Origin: Pieris napi
Lineage: Eukaryota; Arthropoda; Insecta; Lepidoptera; Pieridae
Assembly: GCF_905475465.1 (NCBI RefSeq)
Contig: NC_062234.1
Location: forward strand, 13,415,001 to 13,479,000
Length of the DNA stretch: 64,000 nt
Reading direction: 5' to 3'
The translations under genes were made by a program, and so were the position numbers. Below are positions 51,023 to 63,693 of the stretch, piece by piece. The notes beneath the pieces are model-generated. The model searched no databases and had not been told where the DNA came from. It saw only the letters and a list, made by a program, of their open reading frames with translations. Each line of letters begins with the position of its first letter. The first letter of the stretch is position 1.

Positions 51023-53523
51023 TCTTGCCACAATTCTAAAATATGTATTGAGATTACTTATGATTGATATTTAATGTGCTGATGGTAATTGCTTGACTAT
51101 GTGGCATTTATATATAAGTTTAAAGGGAACAATCTCGTTATGTTAAGCTCAAAAATTCTTATGTGATTTATAGATATTAAATGTTGTTATAGCCTTATTT
51201 GTTTTATTGCCTGATATAAATACTTTGATGAAGCAAAAATCTTTATTTCCAATTTACTCTAAAAATGCTATATTTTAACATTTTTATCAGCCAGTTAGTG
51301 ACAAGGCCAAGGTTAACTTTGATAGAAATCATAAGTATGACCTTAAAGATTTCGATTGACCCTTCAATTATAACAACTTGAAACTGAGTACAACTATCAC
51401 ATATTTACTCAAATATATCTTACTGAATAATATGTAATTCGTCATCGAAACCTTTTCTTTTGTTTGATACGGATTCTAATGTAATGTGTCAGTTAACCGG
51501 AAAATCCGCGAAACTGGAATTCCCAAATAACAGTTAACAATCATAAGCTTACAGAGACAAAATTGTACAAGGAAAATTTATGGTTTATATGACTTCAATC
51601 ATTTCTTCGTTTTTTTGGTGGATTAGTTGCTAAACAATAAATAATATTGTCATAGGTTCGATCACGTGGAACCAATAATTGTTTCGGTTTGGTCAACACA
51701 GAATCATTTTTCCCACAATATTACCTATATCATATAGTGTATCTGCTCCAAATCTCTTTCTCTGCGTGCTTCGAAATTGTTGTGACTATTTGGATAGTTT
51801 TTTAACAAAAATTAATTCTTTTAGAGCATATTTATAACAAGTTTAATCCGGTTCCACCAAAAAACGCATTCGTATAATTAGTACAGGAAGTAACTATATA
51901 CTTCCTTATCGGAACACTGTTATGTACAGTAAGCAAACAAAAAATATTTTAATCAGAAATCAATGTGTAATATTGATTTGCAATTGATCTATACGAAATC
52001 GTAGGTAGTTTATAGAAAAGTAATTAGAACGCCCGTTCAGAATTTTTGTAACCAATATAAGGGAGAGCGGAATCCTAATTTCTCGGAAAAAAATAATATC
52101 AAGTACGAATTCAAGTTTAAAACTAGAACAGTTAAACACTTCACTTAATCAAGGTTGATCTAAGCGTTATGACGCAAAGTATAAAATTATAAATTACAAT
52201 TTCCAAGAAACGGCTGATGTATGAAGTCCCATAAATCGCGATTTCGGCGAGATGCAGACATATTCGTTAGGTATCTTTATTATTTACACATTAGCGGTGT
52301 CTGGTATATATCACATTTCTGATGCTCGACAGGGTTTAACCCCTAAAAGCTATTACGTAGTAGTATGTACCTAAGTGAGCGCTGTAGAAACAGCGTACCT
52401 TTTTAAAAGTGTGGTCAAGGTTAATTATTTTCGGTTGCATGGATAGCTTCCATGGATTTTGGTCTCCCTAATTGAAGATATTACTGCCTGGATATAAGGT
52501 CAGAGTTGTGGTTTCCAGTATTTAAAAAAACACTCTTACACGACTACATAGTATTGCTCGCAAATTTTATAAGGCGCTTTATTATTCGTTCAGGTTGAGT
52601 TCTCTGTTACCTACCTGTAATACAACAAGTGTAATTATAAAACAGAGAAATCGTTGGTATAGAGGCTTAATCGTTAGTTCGCTTGATAGTCTGGGCTTGG
52701 TATAAAGGCTAAGGGGTTTACTAAAAACACAAATTTAATATGTACGACTTAGACGCTATAAATAATGGTACCTTAATGAAATATGGACATAATGATATTT
52801 ATAATGAATATAATTTAGGCTAGAAAATCATCAATATTGGTAAAATAATGGTTTCTATGTACTGATAATAAAAGACACTAGAAATTTATGAAACTTTAAT
52901 TCTCACTGTAGCTACTTAACTTATCCTAACATTGCTTAAATATTAAACACAATTTTTTTTATTAATATTTTTTATGAATAACATTTCTTAATTTGTACGA
53001 ATAATATATATATAAATAATTTAATATCTAACCTATTTTAACATTGCATTTATGTATAACATTGTCATGACCGTAAATCCATTTAATTGTAGTCAATTTG
53101 CACATATGCATAGTCTTAATTACTAAAAATCTCACGAAACGACTACGAAGTCGAAGTCGATAATAAAGATATTTTCACCTTACCTTTATTATGAAATCCT
53201 ATTTTCTCCCATAAACCTCTCGAAAATTATTTAAATTGTATAATGAAGATAACCTCAAAAATGAGTTTGTATGTTTTTGTTTTATAATAGGATACCCTTC
53301 TTTTGAATTCAAATGCTCTCTAGATAAAGTTGTTTTTAAATAATTTGTATTATTACATAACAAAAATCCTCTAAATTTTATAACGATTTACACCTTATTG
53401 TATACATCTGTCTAATTGGACTCTTAACTAATAAATAAGGCTAATAACAATGTTTTAAATGGCGGAACAAAACGAAATCTCTATAATCTAATATGCTAAC
53501 AAACAGTTGCTGTTTAGTACACG
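51023..53523. other. Long gene-free stretch
   Basis: 2.5 kb of AT-rich sequence between Dhpr and the last exon of the minus-strand gene. I found no open frame with protein character, no RNA gene and no recognisable repeat. Confidence 0.5.
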
Positions 53524-56500
53524 TCAACCGACGACAGCTCGAACGGTATTCTTTAAGATGTCAGTAACAAGTTCTGTTGTCTTGATGATTTTAATCCCAA
53601 TCTGGTCAATGAAGGTGATTGCGGTGGAGTATGGCTCTTCTGTCGTCGGAAGTCTCGTCATCGTGTCTTGGCCAGCCATCGCCCAGCTTACTGGTGTAGG
53701 TCTGAAACGAAACAATTATTTATTTATCGGAATATCAATTATATCAATCGGTATCATTATCAACTGAGGTCGTGTGTTCGAATCACGTGCACCAATGGCA
53801 TTTTCTTTCTATGTGCGCAATTAACAGTTGTTCCTACAGCGAAGGCAAACCTCGTGAGGAAACCGGCATGTCTCAAACCCCAAAATCGATGATATGTGTC
53901 AGACACAGAAGGCTGATCACTTACTTGTCTATAAATTCAAAATGATTGAAAAAACGTATTTATCCTGAGACCATGACCAATTTATAGCTGTAGTGCCACA
54001 GTATTTTTTTAAATTATCTATTACATCACATACAGGATAAAAACAACCACAGATTACACGACTTAAAAATAATGTTATTATTATCTAATAGTTATTCTAA
54101 GTGAAATATCCCCTAAAATAAATCCTTGAGAGACTATATCCTTTTTATTACCTACTTTGACGTATAACTAGAAGGATAAACTTTAGAAACACGATTTTGC
54201 CATTAGAGTTCACAATAACCTTTATGCAATACAAAGAAGAATTTTGGTGAAGACTGAGACATAAACTCTATTTTTGTAAAGGTAAACGGGCACATAAGGA
54301 AATTAAAATCAAAAATTGAAACGCTTGAAGTGAATTCAATTTATTTATTTTTGTTAATTCTTTGAAACCGATTTACAAGGTCAATCAATAACACCTGTAC
54401 TGACTGCCTGTACAAGTGTGAACTTCTTTTGCCAAAATCACAGCTTGAATCTGAACATGCTTTCCACGATAATGTTTTGAGAGTTACGTTACTTTTCTGA
54501 AATAACTCTTTTCCGCTCCTTGATGTTTGGTAGAGCAGGTTGCTCTGATCTTACTCTTTCCTTTAGAACATGCTCAATTGGATTGAGTCAGGACTTCGAG
54601 CTGGCCAATCTAAAAGACGGATCCCAACTTCTTGCATGTCCGCTTCTTGACACGCTCCTATGCCTTGAGAGTTATATAATCAAATTACCATTGAATTGTT
54701 TCTGTAGCCACTTGTTTAAAGTACGGACAAGGTAAGTTTAATCTTTAACACACAGCAACATTAATCATTTGTATAACAAATTCTAAACTTCTCGAAATAT
54801 GTTGTGAGGAAAATAACAGCCTATATTCCTTTATACTTAACGACGCTAACTATTGTTTTTTTACTACGATCATGAGAAATGTCACATAAGTCAGGAGATG
54901 TAAATATTACTCTGAATAATGCATTAAGCTTATTCATTTCGTCATCTTTCTGGACTGGATATAGAATAAATGCGGCCTATTCACATTAATTGATGTTTCC
55001 ACAGCTTTTCAGCAATCGTCTCTAGGTGGCTACTAAAAGATTGCAATAATTAAACAGGAAGAGAGATTATAAATAACGTGCTAATCTTATTCGTCGAGGC
55101 CAAGATTTTAGAGTAAGGAAAAGGCCTGACCCTGACCAAGACGAGCTTGCTATGTTTTAGTATGCTTTGTACATTTAGACACTGATAATGTTTGATAATA
55201 TTAATTGATAAATGAAATCGCTATATCATCCATGAATGTAAACACTGGAATAGAAATAAATTTAATACAAGCAACGAAACCTCGTCGCCTTTCGCTTGAT
55301 TTTAATTGGTCATAACAACCACGGCGCGGATTGGACTAGATAATAAAATTCAAATTTCAATTGTTTTCAGTCTTTCCCATTTGAGTGTCCTAATCATTAT
55401 AGGCAGACGTCTATGATGAAGTAAAAGTAATACCATCAAAAACCTAACTTGTAATAATAGGTAATAATCTCGCAATGCCGTTCTTCTACCGTAAAAAATT
55501 GTCAAGTCTGTTAACTTATTCAATTCCTACATAAGTCATTTACGTAATTACCTAATCTAACAAAATCAAATAGTACCATATCAATATTACAAATCTGTTA
55601 TGTTTAAAATAAATACATTGACATGGCCATCGCATGGAAACACAATTTAAATACCTACCCAAGTAATGTATGTGTTTAATGTAAAAAGCTTCAAATCTGG
55701 TTACATTCTTTCAACTAGTTGACTTAACAACCTATTTTTATGAATAACAGTAAAAGGAGGTTAGATAAGAAAATTAAAAATAAAAATCAGATTTGACGTT
55801 AGTATTATCAAAATGATTCTTGTTGTGTTTTTTCTTTAATAAAGTTTTTTGGGTTAAAAGTATAGTTTTAAACATGTTTGGTCCTTCTTGAACCGGATTA
55901 AAAGTGTAATAAGTGCAAAAAACAACTGTGTAAAAGGCTAAGTACTTATTACTGCGAGTTGGTAAGAATAGACATTTAAACTTAGAAATTTAAACAGTGC
56001 GTAATTGATTTGGACTAATACAATTTCGTTACGTGAACGTTTGTGATTAAAACTTTGGTTATTTGAAACTGCTTATTCATAAACAATGGCTCAACTATGT
56101 GAATCACAAAAAACGTTATCGGAACGTATTTTTAAATTACAAAGCAATACCAAAAAGACATCTAAATCAAGATACACACTTGGCTATATACAAACACGCA
56201 TAGAAACACTAGAAAGTTATTGGTCTAAGTATCAAACACAATATGATATGATTAAATCAACTGTTACGAAAACTGAACTAGAGCAATTACAATTCAATAC
56301 CGAAAGTCTATACGAGACAACTGAAGACATATACCTAGAATTTAAGGGATTTTTAAAGGATTATTTGTTGGAATTTTCGAAAAGTCAAGGTCAATCTACG
56401 CAGAGTTTGTTAAGAACAAATGATGGCGAGACCACCCCGATTAGAGCTAAATTACCTCCTTTATCGATTCCAAAGTTCGCCGGTAATTATAACGACTGGA

Positions 56501-59500
56501 CAAGTTTTAAAGATTTGTTTAAGGCTCTCGTACATGACAACGTGCATCTAACAACAATTGAAAAACATCATTATTTAAAAACTAGTTTATCGGGAGAGGC
56601 CGAACAACTTCTAAAACATTTTGCACTCACGGAGGCTAATTACGATAAGGCTTGGAGCACACTTGAGAGTAGATACAATAACAAACGTATGATTGTCACT
56701 ACAATAATTAGCCGCCTTTTAAATCAAAAGAAGATGATCACGGAATGTTTTAAAAGCTTAAAGGAAATTTTAGATACTACGAAGGAATGTTTGAATTCTC
56801 TTGATAATCTCGGCGTGGATACCTCCACATGGGATGCAATCATCGTACTTTACCATTTTATCATTATTTTAGAAAATCGTTTTCGTTCTATGGAGATGGT
56901 AAAAGTTACTCACAAAAAAGACCAACCGCAGAAAAAGGACTTAGTTAACAATTATACAACCCAAAAACCCACAAATATGAAATCATTTGTCACAGAAGTA
57001 AACAGCGAATGCACTTATTGCTCACAAAACCATTATATTTGTCATTGTAAAGAATTCGCCGCATTAGATGTTCCTCAACGTCACGATTTTATTAAGAAGA
57101 ATGGCATTTGTTTTAATTGCCTTGTAAAGGGTCTCTCCGTTAATGCGTGTTGGCAGAGCACTAATTGAAGAAAATGTCGACGACATCACACTCTGCTGCA
57201 CTTCACAAACCCTAACAAGACCACATCAGTGCCAGAAAGCGATGCAACATCCAGTACACCTGAAACAAGCCAAACCACATCAACCGTCACTTATAAAGCT
57301 GAGGTTGACAACGACAGTGAAGAAGTAATATTGGCAACTGCACGAATTGCAGTTAAGTCGAGGAACGGCGACACTATAGTCTTGAGAGCACTGATTGATC
57401 CGTGCTCGCAATCAAACTTTGTTACTGAAGCGGCAGCTCAACTGCTTAATCTCGAGCGCACTTCAATCAGCGGAAAAATTACTGGCATAGCATCTATACC
57501 GCTGACAACCAAGTCACAAGTTACGTTGAACTTTCATGCTATTAGAAATCCATCACACATGATCACAGCTAAGGCGTACGTCCTTAGACGAATAAATTCG
57601 AGATTACCATCACAAGAACTCCCATCAGATACCTGGCCTTCTTCTGAGATTTCGGATCTTGCGGATCCACACTTTCACAAGCCAGGATCTATCTTTTGTT
57701 TATGCACATATTATTCTTGACGGAATAATAAAACGCAATGAGTCTCTGGTCGCTTTGAACTCAAGATTGGGATGGCTAGTAAGCGGCGAAGTTGCGCAAT
57801 CTGGCCATCAGTCACACAATGTAGTTGTTATGCACACAATTCGAAGTGGATCAGTTGCGACGTCAGTTTTGGGAGATCAATGAATATTCATTAAACGTGA
57901 AGCCTCTGTCAAAACCTGAAATGCAGTGTGAAGAGCATTTTAAGAAAACTCACACTCGAAACACTGACGGTCGATATGAGGTTAGACTACCCTTCAAGGA
58001 CGAAGACGCTCCAAATTTAGGCAACTCCAGACAACTTGCTTTGAAGCGCTTACTTCAGATGGAGAATAAGTTTAAGCGAAGACCCGAGTTTTACGAAGAA
58101 TACTGCACGTTCATGAGGCAATATGAGTCACTCGGTCACATGGAGGTCGTCCCTGAAACAGAAAAGAAGAATAAAGCTTATCACCTACCACATCATGCTA
58201 TTCTGCGTGCCTCGAGCCTCACTACAAAGTTGCGCGTAGTTTTTGACGGAAGCGCTAAACCTGTAGACGGAAACTCACTTAACGATGAGCTACTCATCGG
58301 CCCACCGCTGCAACAAGATATACGAGAATTAGTAACACGGTGGAGACAACATAAGTACTGCATAGTAGCTGATATACAACAAATGTACCGACAGATACTT
58401 ATCTCAAAGCAAGACACTGATTACCAGAGAATCTTGTGGCGCGAGTCATCGGAAGATCCGATTAGAGAATATCGGTTACTTACCGTCACATATGGCAGTT
58501 CATGTGCTCCATATCTTGCCATAAGGACACTTCATCAACTTGCAGAAGACGAACGTGAAGAGTTTCCTGAAGCTGAGCTTCTAAAAACTGATCTCTATAT
58601 GGACGATTTGATGACGGGCTCATCTACAGAAGAAGACACTCAACGGCTTCAACGTCGCTTAACTGAACTGTTTAAACGTGGCGGTTTTCTTCTACATAAG
58701 TGGTCGTCTAATAGTGAAACTGTTTTAAATGAAATTCCCGATTCGAAAAAGGCATTAAAAAGTTCAGTGAATATTAAAATGGATGATTGGGTGAAAGCTC
58801 TGGGCATAGCCTGGAAACCACAAAGTGATATATTTGAACTGGTAGTTAATTTACCTCATGACAACGATGTTGTTACAAAACGAAGTGTGCTATCTGCGAT
58901 AGCAAAAACGTTTGACCCTCTGGGTTGGCTAGCACCTTGCTTAGTTATGTTAAAAATGTTTATGCAGAAGTTGTGGCTAGCCGGCCTGGACTGGGACTCT
59001 GAACTTCCTGAAGACCTGAAAACTGAATGGCAGAATTACCTGACTAATTTTGAACACATGCAAACCATTCAGCTTCCACGTTGGTTAGGGATTGCAAATA
59101 ATGTAAAAATTGAATTGCACGGTTATTGTGACGCCTCTTGCGCCGCCTACGCTGCGGTTATTTACATCAGAGTCATCACGGACAATGAGATAAAAGTAAG
59201 TCTGGTCGCAGCCAAAACAAAAGTCACTCCTGTTAAACAGATCTCATTGCCACGTCTTGAACTTTGTGGAGCAGTCCTATTGTCTAAATTGATACTATAT
59301 GTCAAATCTAGTCTAAATATTGATGATAATTGTGTATTTGCTTGGACAGATTGCACAATAGTTTTGGCTTGGTTGCGTAAAACTCCAAATACTTGGAAGC
59401 CATTCGTTGGTAATCGCACTACCGAAATCTTGAATGTTACTAATAATAGTCAATGGCATCATATTAAGTCTGCGGATAACCCCGCGGACTGCGCCTCACG

Positions 59501-62183
59501 CGGTATCAGTCCTGGCGAGCTGATGCAGTCACAACTATGGTGGGAAGGTCCAGCCTTTCTTCGCGAGTCTGTTGAGATTTGTTACCCTAATTTCACTATA
59601 CCTACAACCACACTCGAAGCAAAACCGAGAGCAAAAGTTAGTTATTTATGCACCTCTGAACCCAATGAATGTACTATGTACCTCAATAGATACTCAAATC
59701 TACTTAGACTTATACGTGTGACAGCCTATTGCTTTCGATTTTTGCGGCTATGTAAAGATAAGGTTCTCAAAAGAAACGATAACATAAAACTGACATATCT
59801 CACTACTGATGAAATTAAAAATGCATTAAAAACTTGCATTCGAATGTCACAGTCTGTTTACTTTGAAAGTGAAATAGGATTCTTATCACAGAGCAAACCT
59901 ATCCCAAAAAATAGTAAACTTTTACCTTTAAATCCGATCCTAGACAATGAGAAAATTATTAGAGTCGGTGGACGTCTTGTAAATGCTCAAATACCGCCTG
60001 ATATGAAGTCTCCTATAATCTTACATCACAAATGTAACTTAGCAAAGTTGATTGTAATTGATGCTCATTTGAGAACACTACATGGTAGAAATTCGCTCAC
60101 ATTAAATGTTGTCCATAAAAAATATTGGATTCTCCGAGCAAAAAACTTGGTAAAAAAGATTTTAAGATTATGTAAACCTTGTTTTACCCAAATTGAACGA
60201 CCTATGACTCCGTTAATGGGTAATTTACCACAGTGCAGAGTCAGTCCGTCACGCCCATTTTTGACCAGCGGCGTAGACTTTTGTGGTCCATTTACGCTGA
60301 AACTGTACTCTGGTAGATGCACAAAAACTTGTAAAGCTTTCATAAGTGTGTTTTTGAGTATCTGGTTAGTTCACTATCCACTGCTTCAGAGCCTTAATTA
60401 AATTATAGTTCATAGTCTTCTTTTGTAGATTCTCATTCTATTTAAGTTAAGGTTCAGATGTTTGTATCTTCCACGGTTAAAGGACCCATATAGTCCTTGG
60501 GCCGCGGCATGTTTAATGTAAAAAGCTTCAAATCTGGTTACATTCTTTCAACTAGTTGACTTAACAACCTATTTTTATGAATAACAGTAAAAGGAGGTTA
60601 GATAAGAAAATTAAAAATAAAAATCAGATTTGACGTTAGTATTATCAAAATGATTCTTGTTGTGTTTTTTCTTTAATAAAGTTTTTTGGGTTAAAAGTAT
60701 AGTTTTAAACAGTATGTTATAATAAATTAGATTGTTTAGTGGCTTCTAATTTTATCGAAGTTATCGGGGGTCAAAAATGACCAGAACTGCTTTTTTGCTT
60801 GATTTTCTGCGGGCGCACTGCCGTGCCCCAAAACAAGCATATAGCATAGCATATGGCAATAAATTTAAAGCGAATATTTGACTAATTGTTGCTATGAGAA
60901 AAAATACTATGAAATAATACTTTTTTATTATAGGTGCAATTATAAATATATTGAATAACGTAAGTTAGCCGTGTGATAAAAAACTTTAATTATAGTATAA
61001 GGAAATCGGTTGGCAAATAGAATAATTTATGTTGAATATAGATAATATAATTTAATTATTATATAATGGTTCTAGGTTATTTTTTCTGTGATAAATCGTA
61101 GAAAGGATATTTTTTTAATCCATAAATGACATGTATTTCTAGTTACAATCAATAAATACTTTATATGTTTTAAAGTTAAGAAAACATTTTTAAATAGGAC
61201 TTGAAAACATGCTGTAATTTTTAACGGTGTAAATAAATAAAAGAAATACTGTGACAAATTTGAAAAAGAATAATATTAGGTTAACCATAATTTCTAAAGA
61301 ACAGTCATGACGATATTTGTATTTAGACTAGTATTTTTTAATAAAACGAAATGCGTAGAAATTTATGTCGTCAATCATGTATGTCAAATATCATATGTAT
61401 GTTAAAGTTTAATTAGATTAAGCACTAAATATATAACCGCAATTCAAGTAACTAATGAATATCATGCAATATACATTTTGAAACTGTTACTATCAGATAT
61501 TTTGCCCTTGATAATACGGAAGTTGCGGATCACAACTATTGTTAAGTTCTATAGTTTCACAATGGTTAATGCATTATGTTATCTGTGACAATTTAATTTT
61601 AACCCTTACAACACACATTTAGATAGTTACGTTGATTTAAAGTCATAATTACTAAACTATGGCGCCACAACGCTTTTTTGGTTACGGCCTTACTTGTCTC
61701 CACTTCTTAGCTTTCTACGGCGCTATGCGATATTATTCATCTTAAGCATGACCAGTCAACAGTAGAACATATTGAGAAATCCCTGGTATCGTGTATAAAA
61801 TATACATTTTACTTGTGAAGACAACGAACCCATAAAGGTTGTAATCTGGTTTCGGTGAAATATTTTGAGATATTCTGGTTATACTAATAAAAATACACCC
61901 TTTTTGGGTTGAATGAACTGAGAATAAGGCATTTACTAATAATAAAATCAATAGGATCTTTTTAACATTAAAGGATTAAATGAGAGGTATATTACGCAAG
62001 CTAACACTTTGTCAAACTCATGGTACAGACTTGAGATTCATCACCAGACTAATGTTTTTCTATAAAACATACCTAGCTGCCCTTGTAGGTAGAACGGTGG
62101 ACCACATTGGCGGCAGAGTTGTGCGCTGAGTAGCCACTCCTGATGATGGACTACCCACCATTAGCTCTCCGTCGTCACCAAAT
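53524..62183 (-). CDS. Unrecognised minus-strand gene, last two coding exons
   Basis: Exon at 62183-62073 (acceptor ctattttcag, donor GTATGT) and final exon at 53701-53524 (acceptor tttcgtttcag, stop TGA). The first exon reads in its open phase FGDDGELMVGSPSSGVATQR, then TTLPPMWSTVLPT, and ends with AG; the second supplies the A to complete Arg and continues PTPVSWAMAGQDTMTRLPTT, then ITFIDQIGIKIIKTTELV and KNTVRAVVG. Phase continuity across 8.4 kb supports the join. The protein end is Thr/Pro-rich, then hydrophobic and helical but not a clear membrane segment. I know no family. The upstream exons are to the right, perhaps outside the window. The intron holds a BEL/Pao element. Confidence 0.5.
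53765..53945 (+). repeat. tRNA-derived SINE, 5'-truncated
   Basis: Reads GAGGTCGTGTGTTCGAATCA (B-box region), CACCAATGGC, ATGTGCGCAATTAACAG, GAGGAAACCGGCATG and GGCTGATCACTTACTTG, the plus orientation of the family at 62485-62714. It lies about 65 bases upstream of the acceptor of the final minus-strand exon. Confidence 0.7.
54540..54725 (-). pseudogene. Tc1-type transposase remnant
   Basis: In minus orientation the sequence gives LDWPARSPD followed, after a frameshift, by LNPIEHVL, the third catalytic Asp region of Tc1/mariner transposases. Upstream it has KWLQKQF-like residues. Only this scrap remains. Confidence 0.55.
54726..55672. other. Intron of the minus-strand gene, nothing recognised
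   Basis: AT-rich, with no gene or clear repeat up to the BEL/Pao 5' LTR. Confidence 0.5.
55673..55874 (+). repeat. BEL/Pao 5' LTR
   Basis: 202 bp, TG...CA ends, with AATAAA in CTTTAATAAAG near the 3' part. Same as the 3' LTR. Confidence 0.92.
56086..57168 (+). pseudogene. BEL/Pao gag, with internal deletion
   Basis: The 360-codon frame has the family layout: helical N-terminus, LPPLSIPKFAGNYNDWTSFK at about residues 124-143, SGEAEQLL and a zinc-knuckle end. After DTSTWDAIIV the usual long stretch is missing and the text jumps to LENRFRSMEMV, an internal deletion. The second knuckle (CFNCLVKGLSVNAC) lacks its histidine. Probably non-functional. Confidence 0.8.
57229..60401 (+). pseudogene. 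BEL/Pao pol: protease, reverse transcriptase, RNase H, truncated integrase
   Basis: The protease region (ALIDPCSQSNFVTE, where D-S/T-G is altered) runs to 57720. It then shifts frame near 57690 (continuing LDGIIKRNESLVALNSRLGW) and again near 57850. The reverse transcriptase lies in the 858-codon frame 57825-60401 (LRVVFDGSAKP, CIVADIQQMYRQI, catalytic YMDD in DLYMDDLMTG). RNase H (ELHGYCDASCAAYAAVIY) follows. The integrase keeps its H2C2 zinc region (HLRTLHGRN to LCKPC) and the first catalytic Asp (GVDFCGP). It then ends abruptly after FISVF, so the second Asp and Glu are deleted. Confidence 0.88.
60510..60711 (+). repeat. BEL/Pao 3' LTR
   Basis: 202 bp, identical by eye to the 5' LTR and followed by the GTATG target duplication. 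Confidence 0.92.
60712..62072. other. Intron of the minus-strand gene, nothing recognised
   Basis: AT-rich. No protein-like frame or known repeat. Confidence 0.5.
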
Positions 62184-62484
62184 CTGAAAATAGTATGAAA
62201 CAATAAAGCATCAACCAAAAGTGAGACAGCTAAATTGAGCTTCTAAAATAATACAATTTTAGTTAATTGAAAAAAAAATGGCTTCTATCGATACCGTGAT
62301 GGTGTAATTCCACATTTATACTAAGAGGTATTTAATATTTTGTTTTTAACAATGTCAACAATTCCCAAAGTATGAACAACTCGTATTTAACGAAATGAAG
62401 CTTTTAGTATGAGGACTGGCTAAACTATTCTCGACTGTTAAGGAAGTAGGATAAAAAATAAATCAGTGGCGCTACATCCATTTT

Positions 62485-62714
62485 AGGTCTGGGCCTCAGA
62501 TTTCTATCTGTGATTCTGTGATGATAATTTGTCAATCTAATAGGCAAGTAGGTGATCAGACTCCTGTCACGCTGTCGACTTTTCTCACGATGTACGAACG
62601 AATATTAAATGCGCACATTGAAAGAAACTCCATTGGTGCACAGCCGGGGGATCGAACCTACGAATCTAAGGGATGAGAGTCGCACGGTAAAGCCACCAGG
62701 CCAATGCTGCTCAA
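62485..62714 (-). repeat. tRNA-derived SINE, near full length
   Basis: In minus orientation it starts AGCAGCATTGGCCTGGTGGC (A-box-like), has the B box in AGGTTCGATCCCC, then the family body to ATCTGAGGCCCAGACC. It is the most complete of the five copies seen in the window. Confidence 0.75.
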
Positions 62715-63489
62715 AAGGAAGTAGGATACTGGTAAAAGATCTTCAACAAAACTGACGTACAAATATGTTCACTCTTTTCCCCAAGTACTACAGGTCTCAA
62801 ACAGAAGTCCCTTGTATGTAATGATTTTTATATAAAAACAATAGTATACAAAAGGCCGTGAGAATAAATAACTAATTAGTGAATTTTCTCAATTGTTAGA
62901 CACTGAATCTTATTTTGTTAGTTTCACTTGGTAAATTAGTTATACTAGGAATGCCTGTCTGAAAATCAAGCCAAGGAGAATTCTTTTTACTGGAGCGTAC
63001 ACAAAAATATTATATTTAAGGAAAGCATCAATGGTGGTATAAAAAGTATAAAATCGTACATATCCCTGATTGTAACATATAAATTGCGTATTTTAATTAC
63101 CACTAAACTAATGAAGTTGGTCGGGTAAGTTGTTGATAAATAACATACAACAATAGCAAGGAAAAACAGGAAATAATTCGAATCTGACCAATTATAATCA
63201 TTCGAATCATTATGAAGTTGATTTACGTAATCACAGTTTTTTAATTTAAGAAGAGACAAACTATGGATTTTAGACGGTATTATCTCTTAGCATATGAATT
63301 TGGAAAAAGTTAAAATTACAAAAAAAATTAACTCGTTCGTATAAATAAATTTTTGTTTCTGTTTATTCCTCTACCTGTTTGTTTCTTTAAAAACTTGAAT
63401 TTGCCCCAGAGATACAAGATCTTGAACTGGTCAATTATATTTTCAAAGTATAAAAATTCAGTTTGCTTCGTACATGTTTTGACGCAAAT
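62715..63489. other. No gene seen
   Basis: AT-rich sequence. A 90-codon minus-strand frame at 62987-63259 is not protein-like. Confidence 0.45.
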
Positions 63490-63693
63490 ATGTCGAGGAC
63501 ATTTTTAATTTTTGTTCTTTTTTGTTGTAATGTACAGTGCCACATACTTTTCTTGGCAGGAGCTGAAATTGGTACTACCGTCGCCATTTTGGGGCGTACA
63601 ATAAATAATTTTAATATCTACAATCATCTAATAAAAATCCAACTAAAATGTATTTGTTTTCCTGTATTATTAATTACAATGGCAAAGTTTTAA
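63490..63693 (+). CDS. Possible small secreted protein or first exon
   Basis: A 67-codon frame starting with a good signal peptide (MSRTFLIFVLFCCNVQC) followed by HILFLAGAEIGTTVAILG. A TATAAAA at 63449-63455 lies 35-41 bases upstream. The second half is AT-rich and unlike protein, so the true exon may end earlier at a GT (for example near 63596) and continue beyond the window. No family recognised. Confidence 0.3.
   Translation: MSRTFLIFVLFCCNVQCHILFLAGAEIGTTVAILGRTINNFNIYNHLIKIQLKCICFPVLLITMAKF

Larger units (their letters stand above)
55673..60711 (+). mobile_element. BEL/Pao LTR retrotransposon, young but defective
   Basis: Two 202-bp LTRs (55673-55874 and 60510-60711) start TGTTTAATG and end TTTTAAACA; by eye they are identical. 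A 5-bp target duplication GTATG flanks the element (55668-55672 and 60712-60716). The leader TTTGGTCCTTCTTGAACCGG after the 5' LTR is typical of the family. Between are gag and pol frames of BEL/Pao type with deletions and frameshifts. It sits in an intron of the minus-strand gene, in the opposite direction. Confidence 0.92.

Noticed and set aside
53507..53767. 86-codon plus-strand hydrophobic ORF
   Set aside because: It overlaps the minus-strand final exon, which has a good acceptor and a phase-matched partner at 62073-62183; the plus reading has neither and runs into a SINE.
54520..54735. 71-codon plus-strand ORF
   Set aside because: It is the antisense of a Tc1 transposase scrap.
62987..63259. 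90-codon minus-strand ORF with hydrophobic stretches
   Set aside because: Composition follows AT-rich background; no splice or start context and no family resemblance.
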